Shown: positions 38,502 to 47,407, counted from the first letter of the stretch. The stretch is DNA of 64,000 nt from Comamonas testosteroni ATCC 11996 (GCF_000241525.1 NZ_AHIL01000029.1:310001-374000); one strand, 5' to 3'. The notes: generated by a model from the sequence alone, not told the origin. Numbers and translations are program-made.

Positions 38502-39200
38502 TCAAGCCGCCAAAAAACGGTAAAGATTGCGCAACATGCCCGCTGTTGCCCCCCAGATATAACGTTGCTGCTCACCATCCTGATAGGGCATGGCAAACCA
38601 TTCGCGATCCACCCCCTGCCACAGCATGGCGTGACGCTCATGATGTGCGGGATTGAGCAGATACGACAGGGGAACCTCAAACAGATCAGCCACTTCTCCA
38701 GGATTGGGGAAATAACTGACCTGCGGATGGACCAGCGCCACCACAGGGGTGATGTGAAACGCCGTCCCCGTCACGTAAATGGGCAAGCGACCCAGCACCT
38801 CGACATTCCTGGGAGCCAGTCCCACTTCCTCATGCGCCTCGCGCACCGCAGTGGCCTCGGCCGAGACATCCTGCGGGTCGCGCTTGCCGCCGGGAAATGC
38901 CACCTGGCCCGAGTGCGTGGACAGCCCGGCCGAACGCACGGTCAGCAACACGGTGGGCTGCTCGCGCATGACGATGGGCACGAGCACGGCCGCGTCAGAA
39001 GGCGGCCTGGCAGTGATGCGCTTTTCCTGCATGGCCTCGGGCAGCCACAGCGGCGGCTGGGCAAAGCGCGTGCGCAAGGCCTGAGGCGTCTGTGCAGCCA
39101 GCGGCACGGCCGGCAACTGGCTATCGATGCCCAGAAGGCGAGCCTTGCGCGGATCAACAATGCCCACCACGGGGAGCGAAGAATTATCAGTTGCAGGCAT
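38502..39200 (-). CDS. CoA pyrophosphatase, Nudix family
   Basis: A 232-residue Nudix hydrolase that cuts coenzyme A and its derivatives. The Nudix box is GGKRDPQDVSAEATAVREAHEEVGL (split across residues about 120-144; Gly, Arg-Glu-x-x-Glu-Glu intact). It is preceded by the CoA-specific motif LLTVRSAGLSTHSGQVAFPG. The start MPATDNSSLPVVGI at 39200 follows the rplS terminator; the longer frame from 39425 would run through it. Ends LLRNLYRFLAA. Probably co-transcribed with the downstream CobD/CbiB-like gene. Confidence 0.92.
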   Translation of the reverse strand: MPATDNSSLPVVGIVDPRKARLLGIDSQLPAVPLAAQTPQALRTRFAQPPLWLPEAMQEKRITARPPSDAAVLVPIVMREQPTVLLTVRSAGLSTHSGQVAFPGGKRDPQDVSAEATAVREAHEEVGLAPRNVEVLGRLPIYVTGTAFHITPVVALVHPQVSYFPNPGEVADLFEVPLSYLLNPAHHERHAMLWQGVDREWFAMPYQDGEQQRYIWGATAGMLRNLYRFLAA

Positions 39201-39253
39201 GTAGGTGTTCAGCCAAAAACCAGAAGCAAGAATCACAAAGCCAAGGCCGGCAT

Positions 39254-39287
39254 AAAAAAAGCCGCCACAGCGAACTGTAGCGGCTTT
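39254..39287 (-). terminator. Terminator after rplS with a TTCG loop
   Basis: On the reverse strand AAAAGCCGCTACAG / CTGTGGCGGCTTTT pairs over 14 bp (one G-T) around the very stable TTCG tetraloop, ending in seven T. It lies 26 bases past the rplS stop. Confidence 0.92.
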
Positions 39288-39312
39288 TACGGAATCGCTT
39301 CCGATACGCGTA

Positions 39313-39699
39313 TTACACGGCTGCAGCAGCAGTCTTGTTAACGCGCTGGGGCAGCTTTTCCTTGATACGAGCAGACTTGCCGCTGCGCTCACGCAGGTAG
39401 TACAGCTTGGCACGACGCACATCACCGCGACGCTTGACTTCGATCTTGGCGATCAGGGGAGAGTAGGTCTGGAACGTACGTTCCACGCCTTCGCCGCTGG
39501 AGATCTTGCGCACTGTGAAGCCGCTGTTCAGGCCGCGATTACGCTTGGCAATCACCACGCCTTCGTAAGCCTGCACGCGCTTACGGCTACCTTCCACCAC
39601 GTTCACGCTCACGATGACGGTGTCACCGGGGGCGAATTCGGGGATGGTCTTGTTCAGGCGAGCGATTTCTTCTTGCTCGAGGGTCTGGATCAGATTCAT
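39313..39699 (-). CDS. rplS: 50S ribosomal protein L19
   Basis: L19, 128 residues, at the 30S-50S interface. [20 protein letters not shown] (21-40), [16 protein letters not shown] [20 protein letters not shown] and [21 protein letters not shown] are standard L19 segments. An extended Ala-rich C-terminus (KTAAAAV) is typical of betaproteobacteria. Last gene of the rpsP-rimM-trmD-rplS operon, 137 bases after trmD, with a strong terminator downstream. Confidence 0.98.
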   Translation of the reverse strand: MNLIQTLEQEEIARLNKTIPEFAPGDTVIVSVNVVEGSRKRVQAYEGVVIAKRNRGLNSGFTVRKISSGEGVERTFQTYSPLIAKIEVKRRGDVRRAKLYYLRERSGKSARIKEKLPQRVNKTAAAAV

Positions 39700-39836
39700 G
39701 ATTTAGTCCACCTTGATCTTGTCCGCGCCAGAATTGGCAAGCACCGGGATTGGTGCTATTGCTGCATTAAGCGAGCTGCCGAAGCGGCTCCGCCATTTCC
39801 TTGCAGCGGCCGGATAGAGGATCAAAGAGCCTGCAA

Positions 39837-40616
39837 TTATAGCTTGGACGCTGTTTTTGCCAAAAAACCCTCATCTTTGGCATTGAGCAGCCCCTGCTTG
39901 CGGGCCTGCTCTATCAGCTCTGGCCTATGCTCGGCCGTAATGCGCAGGCGCTGATCGCGACGCCAGCGCTCGATATTGGAGTGGTGACCGGAGAGCAGCG
40001 CGGCCGGCACCTCCTGCTCATTCCAGACTTCGGGGCGAGTGTAGTGGGGGCAGTCCAGCAAGCCGTCAAGCGCAGGATTGAAACTGTCCTGCTGAAAGCT
40101 GCCTTCATCGTTGAGCACACCGGGCTGCAGACGCGCCAAAGAGTCCAGCAGCACCATGGCTGCCAGCTCGCCGCCCGAAAGCACAAAGTCACCCAGACTC
40201 AGTTGATGAGTGACATTTCTATCAATAAAACGCTGGTCAATGCCCTCATAGCGGCCGCAGAGCAGCACCGCCCCCCGGCTTTCGGCCCAATCGGCCACCA
40301 CAGCATGCTTGAGAGTCGTACCTATGGGTGAGAACAGCACTACAGGCGCAGGCTCGGCCTGCTCCTGGGCATCGGCCTCGGTGCGTGCCGAGCGAATCGC
40401 TTCAAGGCAGCGCTGCAGCGGCTCGGCCATCATCACCATGCCGGGGCCGCCGCCAAACGGTCGATCATCCACACGGCGGTAATTGCCTTCAGCCCAGTCA
40501 CGCGGATTCCACAGATGCACTGCCACCTGGCCCGAACTGTAGGCACGACGCGTCACCCCGCTCTCAAGAAATGGAGCGAACAGTTCAGGGAACAGCGTAA
40601 TAATGTCGAAGCGCAT
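39837..40616 (-). CDS. trmD: tRNA (guanine37-N1)-methyltransferase
   Basis: TrmD methylates G37 of certain tRNAs to prevent +1 frameshifting. The 259-residue SPOUT-family protein starts MRFDIITLFPELF and carries YRRVDDRPFGGGPGMVM (about 47-63), LCGRYEGIDQRF (117-128) and SLGDFVLSGGELAAMVLLD (134-152), the trefoil-knot SAM site. Third gene of the operon, 52 bases after rimM. The gap holds an AT-rich stretch with repeated GCTTT/AGCTA words. Confidence 0.97.
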   Translation of the reverse strand: MRFDIITLFPELFAPFLESGVTRRAYSSGQVAVHLWNPRDWAEGNYRRVDDRPFGGGPGMVMMAEPLQRCLEAIRSARTEADAQEQAEPAPVVLFSPIGTTLKHAVVADWAESRGAVLLCGRYEGIDQRFIDRNVTHQLSLGDFVLSGGELAAMVLLDSLARLQPGVLNDEGSFQQDSFNPALDGLLDCPHYTRPEVWNEQEVPAALLSGHHSNIERWRRDQRLRITAEHRPELIEQARKQGLLNAKDEGFLAKTASKL

Positions 40617-40668
40617 TGATATAAAAGCGATTTCAGCTACAAACTAAATAGCAAAAAAGCTTTCTAGC

Positions 40669-41238
40669 TCAATAATCGGGCTGCCAGTCGGCCACGATCT
40701 TCTTGCCGGCCAGATCCACCGAATCCACATAGGCATCGACAAAGGGTATCAGACGCTCCTGCTCCTTGCCGTCCTGTTCATAGCCCAGCACCAGCACGGT
40801 CTGCGGGCCGGTGGCCATCAAGTCCTTGATCACCCCCAGGGCCACACCTTCGCGGTTGACCACGTTCAGTCCCATCAGATCCACCCAGTAGAACTCACCA
40901 TCCTCGGTCTTGGGAAAATGCTCGCGCGCCACAAAGACGCGGGCACCGCGCAAAGCCTCGGCAGCGTTGCGGTCAGCGACCTCAAGCGAGGTGGCCACAA
41001 TGGTGTCGGCATGGAAACGGGCCTGCTTGACGGGCAGCACCACGGTGCCCGTGAAATGCTTGGCGCCTTTCTCGGCAGGCTGCAAAAACCAGTCCTTGGC
41101 GGCAAACAGGGCCTCCGGGGCGCTGCTGAAGGCATGAACCTTGAACCAGCCCTTGATTCCCCAGGCATCGGCAATGCGACCGACTTCAATGGCATCAGCA
41201 GGCAAGCTCGTGGCTTGAAGAACAGGCATGTGACTCAT
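40669..41238 (-). CDS. rimM: Ribosome maturation factor RimM
   Basis: RimM assists 30S head assembly (S19 region). 189 residues. The N-terminal barrel signature VGRIADAWGIKGWFKVHAFS (about 19-38) and the PRC-barrel segment FYWVDLMGLNVVNREGVALGV (about 121-141) are both present. The C-terminus IPFVDAYVDSVDLAGKKIVADW is standard. An in-frame ATG at 41229 is an equally good start. Second gene of the operon, after a terminator-like hairpin that separates it from rpsP. Confidence 0.95.
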   Translation of the reverse strand: MSHMPVLQATSLPADAIEVGRIADAWGIKGWFKVHAFSSAPEALFAAKDWFLQPAEKGAKHFTGTVVLPVKQARFHADTIVATSLEVADRNAAEALRGARVFVAREHFPKTEDGEFYWVDLMGLNVVNREGVALGVIKDLMATGPQTVLVLGYEQDGKEQERLIPFVDAYVDSVDLAGKKIVADWQPDY

Positions 41239-41267
41239 GGGATCAGCAGAAAAATGCAGAATTTCAA

Positions 41268-41306
41268 TAAAAAACGGGTCCCGTCAGGCAAGCCAACGGA
41301 ACCCGC
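41268..41306 (-). terminator. Terminator-like hairpin between rpsP and rimM
   Basis: On the reverse strand GCGGGTTCCGT / ACGGGACCCGT pairs over 11 bp (two G-T) with an 11-base loop, then TTTTTTATTG. It is 34 bases past the rpsP stop and inside a conserved operon, so partial termination is likely. Confidence 0.75.
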
Positions 41307-41340
41307 TTTGGTAAAGGTGCCTAGAGAGCGACCGCCTAAA

Positions 41341-41595
41341 TTAGGCAGCAACCTTCTTTGCAGCTTCCTTGATCAGGCGTTCAGCCGTATCGGAAGTTTG
41401 AGCACCAACGCTCTTCCAGTAGTTCACGCGGTCCAGAGCCAGACGCAGGCCTTCTTCGGCGCCACGAGCGCTAGGGTTGTAGAAACCCAGACGTTCGATG
41501 AAAGCACCGTCGCGACGCACGCGCTTGTCAGCTGCAACGATGTTGTAGAAGGGACGAGCCTTAGAGCCGCCGCGGGAGAGACGAATAACAACCAT
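41341..41595 (-). CDS. rpsP: 30S ribosomal protein S16
   Basis: S16, 84 residues: [39 protein letters not shown] and [21 protein letters not shown] are conserved family blocks. First gene of the operon. The promoter at 41719-41747 implies a leader of about 115 bases. Confidence 0.98.
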   Translation of the reverse strand: MVVIRLSRGGSKARPFYNIVAADKRVRRDGAFIERLGFYNPSARGAEEGLRLALDRVNYWKSVGAQTSDTAERLIKEAAKKVAA

Positions 41596-41718
41596 GATGT
41601 TTCCTTCGGGTGGTTACAGCCAGTGCCATCAAAAATTTGACCAGCTGCGCAGGTTTTCTTACAGCGTTTGAGACACGCGACATGACCACCCGGCCAGCGA
41701 CACGCCGTAAAACCGGAA

Positions 41719-41747
41719 ATTATATCGAGTTCTGTCAAAGCTGCCTA
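41719..41747 (-). promoter_or_regulatory. Promoter of the rpsP operon
   Basis: On the reverse strand TATAAT (forward 41719-41724) has TAGGCA (41742-41747) 17 bases upstream, four of six matches to the -35 consensus. Confidence 0.6.
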
Positions 41748-41838
41748 TAGCAACGATAAATGGGCATAGCCGGCAAAGAGGACTCCCTGAAAGTGAACCG
41801 CAATTGCCCTGAGCCCCGCATTTCGCGCGAAGGCAATA

Positions 41839-42363
41839 ATGGACGGGTTCTTTCGTTTTCTGCCTGCGCACCAGACCATGAACCAACTTGTTCCCGCCTC
41901 CACCCCGGCCCCTCGCCCCAAAAACAAGACGATGGCCGCCTGGCTGGCCTTGATCGGCGGGCCTCTGGGGCTGCATCGCTTTTACCTGCACGGCCTTGGG
42001 GACTGGCTGGGCTGGCTGCTGCCCATTCCCACGGCACTCGGCATCTACGGCATCGAGCGCGTGCAGCAACTGGGGCAGGACGACAGGCTGAGCTGGCTGC
42101 TGATCCCCCTTCTCGGCTTCACCATCGCGGGCTGTGCCCTGCGCGCCATTCTCTATGGCCTGATGGAGCAAGGAAACTGGAACCGGCTCTTCAATCCCTC
42201 TATAGAGGCCGACGCACCTGCCGGACGCACCCAATGGGCCACGATTTTTGCCGTAAGCCTGTCCCTGATGCTGGGGGCCACCGTGCTGATGGCCAGCATC
42301 GCCTACAGCTTCCAGCACTACTTCGAATATCAGGTTGAAGAGGCGCGAAAGATTTCTCAGTAG
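41839..42363 (+). CDS. TM2 domain membrane protein
   Basis: A 174-residue membrane protein. The TM2 motif GGPLGLHRFYLHGLGDWLGW (about 40-59) and a following IPTALGIYGIERV form the typical two-helix unit. Two more hydrophobic segments lie at about 88-108 and 137-160. Function unknown. GAAGG six bases before 41839 supports that start; the next ATG (41878, MNQLVPAS) has no ribosome site, although the sequence before it is not obviously conserved. Divergent from rpsP. Confidence 0.75.
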   Translation: MDGFFRFLPAHQTMNQLVPASTPAPRPKNKTMAAWLALIGGPLGLHRFYLHGLGDWLGWLLPIPTALGIYGIERVQQLGQDDRLSWLLIPLLGFTIAGCALRAILYGLMEQGNWNRLFNPSIEADAPAGRTQWATIFAVSLSLMLGATVLMASIAYSFQHYFEYQVEEARKISQ

Positions 42364-42581
42364 CTGCAGCACTCTGCACCAGGGGTTCTCGCCCACGCCG
42401 AAGCGGCTTCGGCCTTGCCGCTTTTGTAAGCAAAAGTCTAATTTTTCAGCTGCTGGACGCAAAGCGCAGCCTGCCGATTCCACAGAACTCACAATGCCCA
42501 ACTGACGAACATCTTGCAAAGGCTGCATCCAAGCAGTTTTCGCACTACGACGGCTTTGCTGCACCAGTCCGAAGAGGTCTT

Positions 42582-44363
42582 ATGTCTGCAACCAACGAAA
42601 AGTCTGCCAGATCCGAAGTGCATGGGCAAAACTCCTTTCCAGCTGCCACCAGTCTGGTGGGCGTGTACGGAGAACAGCTTTTCCGCATTCTCGAACAGAC
42701 CAGCAGCGGCTATGTGCTGCTGGATGCCCAGAACCGGGCCCAGCGCTGGAATGATGGTTACCTGCAGCTATTTCCCTGGCTGGCCGCCACCCTCAAGGTC
42801 GGCATACCTCTGCAAGCCGCTTTGCAAGCTGCCGCAACCGCAGCTCCGGCAAGCGCTGCACCGGCTCTGAGTCATATCGCTGGGAGTCATCAAGCCCTGA
42901 TTGCGCGCCAGCAGGTCAATGCCCAGTTTCAGTTGCCCGATGGACGCAAGCTCAATCTGTCAGCTCACGCCCTATCTGCCAATTACACCGTGCTGGCCTG
43001 CAAGGAACTGCTGCCTCATGGCAACGAGGCAGAAAGCCTTTCCTTCTTCGATGTGCTGACCAATCTGCCCAACCGGCGCCTGCTGCTGGACAGACTGTCC
43101 CAGGCCATGATTCAGTCCGAGCGCACGGGCTGGCGCGGGGCCTTGCTGACCATAGACATGGGGCCGGTGGCGGGCTCGTCCGCCGGCACAGGCGAGAGCC
43201 CGCCCGGCCTGGCACAGAACATCGCACAGCGCCTGCTAGCCTGCGTACGCTCTTGCGATACCGTGGCCAGACTCGATGCCAAGCGTTTCGTCATCATGGT
43301 TTCGGATCTATCCCCGGATATCGAAGTGACCACGGTGCTGGTGGAGCGCTTGGGAGAGCGTCTGCAGGAAAGCCTGAACGGCAGCTACCAACTCGGCAAC
43401 AAACGCGCGATGCTGGAGGCCAATATCGGCGCCACTTTGTTCGGCCCCCACTCCCGCTCCGCCACCGAGTTGCTGCAGCAGGCAGAGAGCGCCATGTACC
43501 GTCTGCGCGACGAGGAAGCCCGCGGCCTGCACTTCTTCAGCCCCGAACAGCGCATCCTGGCCGATGATCGCCACCGCATGGAGCAAGAGCTGCGCGAAGC
43601 CCTGCGCCTCGGCCAGTTCGAGCTGCATTACCAGGCGCAATATTCCGCCAGCGGCGACGTCAACGGCTTGGAAGCCCTGCTGCGCTGGCGCCATCCCAGA
43701 CGCGGACTCGTACCACCGAGCATCTTCCTTTCGGTGGCAGAGGAGACCGACATCATCGTTCCGCTGGGCCGCTGGAGCATTCAAGCCGCCTGCGAGCAAT
43801 TGGCCCGATGGAAAGCCGAGCAGCAATTGGGCAGGCTGCCCATCTGCGTCAACATCAGCGCCAGGCAGCTCAGGCAAGCCGATCTGGCCGAGCAGGTGCA
43901 GGGCATCATCAGCCAGACAGGGGTCGACCCAGCCTTGCTGCTGCTGGAGCTTTCCACCCAAGCCCTGAGTCCTTCGTACGCGGATATAGTGCCCACACTC
44001 ACCCGCCTGCGCACCATGGGAGTACGGCTGTCACTCGACGATTTTGGTGGCGGCTCCAATATGCTGGAAGCACTGCAGCAGCTCCCCCTGAACCAGCTCA
44101 AGCTCTCGCATTCTCTGGTGCAACGCCTGGGCCCCAACAATGCCGCCGAGGCCGCCGTGCAGGCGGCCATCGCTCTGGCCGCCCGCCATCGGATGACGAT
44201 AGTCGGCGTCGGGGTGGAGACCCTGGAGCAGCGTGCCCTGCTGGCGCAATATGGCTGCGAACATTTCATGGGCTATCTGCTCAGTCCCCCGGCACCGGTC
44301 GGCCAACTCAGATCGCTGCTGCAGCGGCAGGCCATATCCAGTCTGCAGGAAGCTGCAGCTTGA
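42582..44363 (+). CDS. Degenerate GGDEF-EAL protein with N-terminal PAS-like region
   Basis: 593 residues. The N-terminal part (about 25-135) looks like a PAS domain (ILEQTSSGYVLLDAQNRAQRWNDGYLQLFP). The GGDEF domain (about 153-318) begins FFDVLTNLPNRRLLLD but has ARLDAKRFVI (229-238) where GGDEF should be. The EAL domain (about 330-580) keeps EAL (364-366), Asn424, DDFG (486-489) and Lys507. The usual Glu of AEGVE is Val543, the usual Gln of the QGY motif is Met563, and the ELTES-type segment reads LELSTQ. Neither cyclase nor phosphodiesterase activity is expected; it may bind cyclic di-GMP or a partner. No transmembrane segment, so cytoplasmic. Confidence 0.9.
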   Translation: MSATNEKSARSEVHGQNSFPAATSLVGVYGEQLFRILEQTSSGYVLLDAQNRAQRWNDGYLQLFPWLAATLKVGIPLQAALQAAATAAPASAAPALSHIAGSHQALIARQQVNAQFQLPDGRKLNLSAHALSANYTVLACKELLPHGNEAESLSFFDVLTNLPNRRLLLDRLSQAMIQSERTGWRGALLTIDMGPVAGSSAGTGESPPGLAQNIAQRLLACVRSCDTVARLDAKRFVIMVSDLSPDIEVTTVLVERLGERLQESLNGSYQLGNKRAMLEANIGATLFGPHSRSATELLQQAESAMYRLRDEEARGLHFFSPEQRILADDRHRMEQELREALRLGQFELHYQAQYSASGDVNGLEALLRWRHPRRGLVPPSIFLSVAEETDIIVPLGRWSIQAACEQLARWKAEQQLGRLPICVNISARQLRQADLAEQVQGIISQTGVDPALLLLELSTQALSPSYADIVPTLTRLRTMGVRLSLDDFGGGSNMLEALQQLPLNQLKLSHSLVQRLGPNNAAEAAVQAAIALAARHRMTIVGVGVETLEQRALLAQYGCEHFMGYLLSPPAPVGQLRSLLQRQAISSLQEAAA

Positions 44364-44381
44364 CACCGTGTTTCAGCCATA

Positions 44382-44412
44382 AAAAAGGGCTTCGCAAAGC
44401 GAAGCCCTTTTT
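44382..44412. terminator. Bidirectional terminator between the EAL gene and pit
   Basis: A perfect 14-bp stem (AAAAAGGGCTTCGC / GCGAAGCCCTTTTT) with a three-base loop and T-runs on both strands. Confidence 0.92.
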
Positions 44413-44468
44413 CCGTTCAGCCCCTGATCGACAAGCGTCAACAGCTATCAATCAAGGAGTACGCAAGC

Positions 44469-45479
44469 TCAATACAGCTGCAGGCTGACCCAGTAGGCAA
44501 TAGATGCCACAAAGGCGCTGGCAGGAATCGTCAGAATCCATGCCCAGACGATATTGCCCGCCACGCCCCAGCGCACGGCACTCGCGCGCTGCGTGGACCC
44601 CACGCCCACGATGGCACCGGTAATGGTGTGAGTGGTCGAGACGGGAACTCCCAGGAAGGTGGCAAAGAACAATGTCAGAGCACCACCGGATTCGGCGCAG
44701 AAACCTCCGACGGGCTTGAGCTTGGTGATCTTCTGACCCATGGTCTTGACGATACGCCAGCCACCAAACATGGTGCCCAGGCCGATGGCCAGGTAGCAGC
44801 TCACGATGGTCCACAGGGGAGGCTCGGCATCACCGGCATTGGCATAGCCCGTGGCAATCAGCAGCAGCCAGATGATGCCGATGGTCTTTTGCGCATCGTT
44901 ACCACCGTGACCCAGGCTGTAGGCACCGGCAGACACCAGTTGCAGACGGCGGAACCACTTGTCCACGCGATTGGGGCTGGCGCGACGGAAAATCCAGGCC
45001 ACCAGCACCATCATCAGCGAGCCCAGCAGAAAGCCCAGCACGGGAGAGACGAAGATGAAGGCAACGGTCTTCCAGATGCCGCTGGCGATCAGCGCGCCCG
45101 CGCCGGCCTTGGCAATCACCGCACCCACGATGCCGCCAATCAGGGCATGCGAGGAACTGCTGGGAATGCCGTAGATCCAGGTGATGACGTTCCAGGTGAT
45201 GGCACCCACCAGAGCGCCGAACACGACATGCGTGTCAACGATGCCCGGCTGAACAATACCCTTGCCCACGGTTGCCGCCACACTGAGGTGGAAGACGAAA
45301 ACCGCAACAACGTTGAAGAACGCGGCAAATGCCACGGCCTGAGTAGGCTTGAGAACCCCCGTGGAAACCACGGTGGCAATCGAATTGGCAGCGTCGTGAA
45401 AGCCGTTCATGAAATCGAACAGCAAGGCGAGCACCACCAGCAAAATCACAACCCAGAGGGCTGCCTGTACCGGCTCCAT
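44469..45479 (-). CDS. pit: Inorganic phosphate transporter, PiT family
   Basis: A 336-residue low-affinity phosphate (metal-phosphate) symporter of the inner membrane with about ten hydrophobic segments. The two PiT signatures are present: FDFMNGFHDAANSIATVVSTG (about 22-42) and GGNDAQKTIGIIWL (about 198-211), with PVSTTHTITGAIVGVGS (about 282-298). It follows the DUF47 gene after 19 bases on the same strand, the classic pair in which the DUF47 protein regulates or supports Pit. GTKS-type motifs for phosphate binding fit. Confidence 0.95.
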   Translation of the reverse strand: MEPVQAALWVVILLVVLALLFDFMNGFHDAANSIATVVSTGVLKPTQAVAFAAFFNVVAVFVFHLSVAATVGKGIVQPGIVDTHVVFGALVGAITWNVITWIYGIPSSSSHALIGGIVGAVIAKAGAGALIASGIWKTVAFIFVSPVLGFLLGSLMMVLVAWIFRRASPNRVDKWFRRLQLVSAGAYSLGHGGNDAQKTIGIIWLLLIATGYANAGDAEPPLWTIVSCYLAIGLGTMFGGWRIVKTMGQKITKLKPVGGFCAESGGALTLFFATFLGVPVSTTHTITGAIVGVGSTQRASAVRWGVAGNIVWAWILTIPASAFVASIAYWVSLQLY

Positions 45480-45498
45480 GATCGGGCTCCAGCGAGAA

Positions 45499-46146
45499 TC
45501 AGGAATTCTCGAGGACGATGCCCTCGATCAGGTTCGCCACGTCTTCGCAGCGGTCCGTGATGGTTTCCAGCAGCTCATAGATCGCCTTGAGCTTGATCAC
45601 TTCACGCACATCGGGCTCTTCACGGAACAGCTTGCTCATGGCCGCACGCATCACGCGGTCGGCATCGCCTTCCAGGCGGTCGATCTCGTCGCAGGTCTTG
45701 CTGGCGGCATCCACGATCGTGGGGTCCGAGAGACGGTCCAGCAGCTTGACGGCATCACGCACACGTTCGCAGCAGCGCACGCACAGATCGGTCAGACGAG
45801 TGATTTCGTCTGTCATGTGACGCACGTCATACAGGGCCATGGTCTCGGCCGAGTCCTGAATCAGGTCGGCCACGTCGTCCATGGTGTTGATCAGCGAATG
45901 GATATGTTCGCGATCCAGGGGCGTGATGAAGGTCTTGTGCAGCAGCTTGGTGACGTCATGGGTCACACGGTCGGCTGCGCGCTCGGCGTTGTCCACATCG
46001 GCGTTGTATTTTTCGCGCAGATGGGGATCGTTGTAATTTGCAACGAGTTGCGAGAAGGCATGAGCTGCTTCAACGATGCGGTCCGCATGTTGATTGAACA
46101 TCTCGAAAAAATTGCCTTCGCGCGGCAATAGCTTGCCAAACAGCAT
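45499..46146 (-). CDS. DUF47 family (PhoU-like) phosphate transport regulator
   Basis: A 215-residue all-helical protein of the DUF47/TIGR00153 family, related to PhoU. The opening MLFGKLLPREGNFFEMFNQHADRIVEAAH and the metal-binding helices (ADRVTHDVTKLLHKTFITPLDREHIHSLINTMDDVADL) are typical. DUF47 genes almost always precede pit, as here (19 bases). The protein is cytoplasmic and thought to modulate Pit activity. About 500 bases upstream are gene-free. Confidence 0.93.
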   Translation of the reverse strand: MLFGKLLPREGNFFEMFNQHADRIVEAAHAFSQLVANYNDPHLREKYNADVDNAERAADRVTHDVTKLLHKTFITPLDREHIHSLINTMDDVADLIQDSAETMALYDVRHMTDEITRLTDLCVRCCERVRDAVKLLDRLSDPTIVDAASKTCDEIDRLEGDADRVMRAAMSKLFREEPDVREVIKLKAIYELLETITDRCEDVANLIEGIVLENS

Positions 46147-46646
46147 GAATGCTCCTTACCGGGGAAAAGAAACCAGGCGACTCACTGCAAAAAAAGTGCA
46201 TGGTTCCCGGCTTAAACGGGGCGGAGTTTACTCTTGAGTCATTGTGCGTTTCAGCGCGTCTTCAAGACACCCCTTCTGGCACCACGAAAAATAAAATACA
46301 AGCTCTTCGCCATGCTAGGCACTGTCACAAAGCCTGTGATTCCTCCAGACAACACCGAAGAGCAGCAATCCACCCGCCCAAAGCGCCGACTCCTTGAGCA
46401 TGTCACTGAGCCACGCGAAAACGTTCCAAATACTTCTTTTTGTAATAAGCAAATTCTATTCAATGACAAAAAAGAATTAAAAGGAACTAAAAAGAAATGA
46501 ATAAAACAATCAAAGAACCGTGAAAAACGTCATTTTTTTGTCATTTTCTTGAATTTAAGGGGAATTAGGGTTCACCCTTGACTGCAGGAGAGCGTCACGG
46601 CGGGATAGCGCACCGCGATCGAAAGCGCCAACCGTCTCGTCGAGAC
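46147..46646. other. AT-rich gap between the DUF47 gene and livF
   Basis: 500 bases with no gene I can support. From about 46280 to 46570 the base content is strikingly AT-rich for this chromosome (runs such as AAAAAAGAATTAAAAGG). An 88-codon frame at 46234-46500 (+) has odd composition (Lys/Asn/Thr-rich tail) and no recognised features; I do not call it. Direct repeats GTCAT at 46529 and 46540 (11-base spacing) and an inverted TCACA...TGTGA at 46325-46339 are seen. It may carry the DUF47-pit promoter. Confidence 0.5.
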
Positions 46647-47405
46647 TTACTCTCCCAGGTAGGCCGCACGCACGCGCGGATCGCTCAGCAAGGTCTGGCC
46701 CGGCCCCGTCATGGTGATGATGCCGGACTCCATGACATAACCCCGATCGGCCAGCGCCAGCGCGCGACTGGCGTTCTGCTCCACCAGCACCATGGTCACG
46801 CCCAGCGCATAGACATCGCTGACCACCTCGAAGATCTTGTCCACCATGATGGGCGACAAACCCATGGACGGCTCGTCCAGCAGCAGCACCTTGGGCTGAC
46901 TCATGAGCGCGCGGGCCATGGCCAGCATCTGCTGCTCGCCCCCGGACATGGTGCCCGCCAACTGATCCTTGCGCTCCTTCAGACGCGGAAAGATGCCGAA
47001 CATGCGCTCGATATCCGCCTGGATGCCGGCCTTGTCCTTGCGCGTGTAGGCCCCCATGAGCAGATTTTCGGTAATCGTCATGCGGGCGAACACGCCGCGT
47101 CCCTCAGGCACCATGACCAGGCCTTCGGCCACCAGATCCCAGGCGCCCTTGCCCTTGATGCTCTTGCCCAGGTAGAGAATTTCGCCATCGGCAATCGGCA
47201 GCCCTCGCGTGACAGCCTTCATGGTCGTGGTTTTGCCCGCGCCGTTGGAGCCGATCAGCGACACCAGCTCGCCCTGATGCACCTGAAAGTCCACGCCCTT
47301 GACAGCCTGAATGCCGCCATAGCCCACCTTCAGGCCCTTGACCTGCAGCAACACCGGGGCCGTGGATTTGGAGGCCTGCGCCTGCTCCAGCACTTGATCC
47401 TGCAT
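46647..47405 (-). CDS. livF: Branched-chain amino acid ABC transporter ATPase, LivF
   Basis: A 252-residue ABC ATPase. Walker A is GSNGAGKTTTMKA, the signature is TMSGGEQQMLAMARAL and Walker B is VLLLDEPSMGLSP. The downstream IFEVVSDVYALGVTMVLVEQNAS is the LivF-type D-loop/His switch (here Glu-Gln as in LivF). I take the ATG at 47405; a TTG at 47411 overlaps the livG stop. Last gene of the livHMGF operon. Confidence 0.95.
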   Translation of the reverse strand: MQDQVLEQAQASKSTAPVLLQVKGLKVGYGGIQAVKGVDFQVHQGELVSLIGSNGAGKTTTMKAVTRGLPIADGEILYLGKSIKGKGAWDLVAEGLVMVPEGRGVFARMTITENLLMGAYTRKDKAGIQADIERMFGIFPRLKERKDQLAGTMSGGEQQMLAMARALMSQPKVLLLDEPSMGLSPIMVDKIFEVVSDVYALGVTMVLVEQNASRALALADRGYVMESGIITMTGPGQTLLSDPRVRAAYLGE

Positions 47406-47407
47406 CT

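Noticed and set aside
46234..46500. An 88-codon + strand frame in the AT-rich gap
   Set aside because: No ribosome site that stands out, no recognisable features, and composition set by the local AT-rich DNA. Left as part of the gap description.
46529..46550. Two GTCAT words 11 bases apart, like a PHO box near the phosphate uptake pair
   Set aside because: They point away from the DUF47-pit operon, lie about 390 bases upstream of it, and sit in an AT-rich stretch where such words arise by chance.
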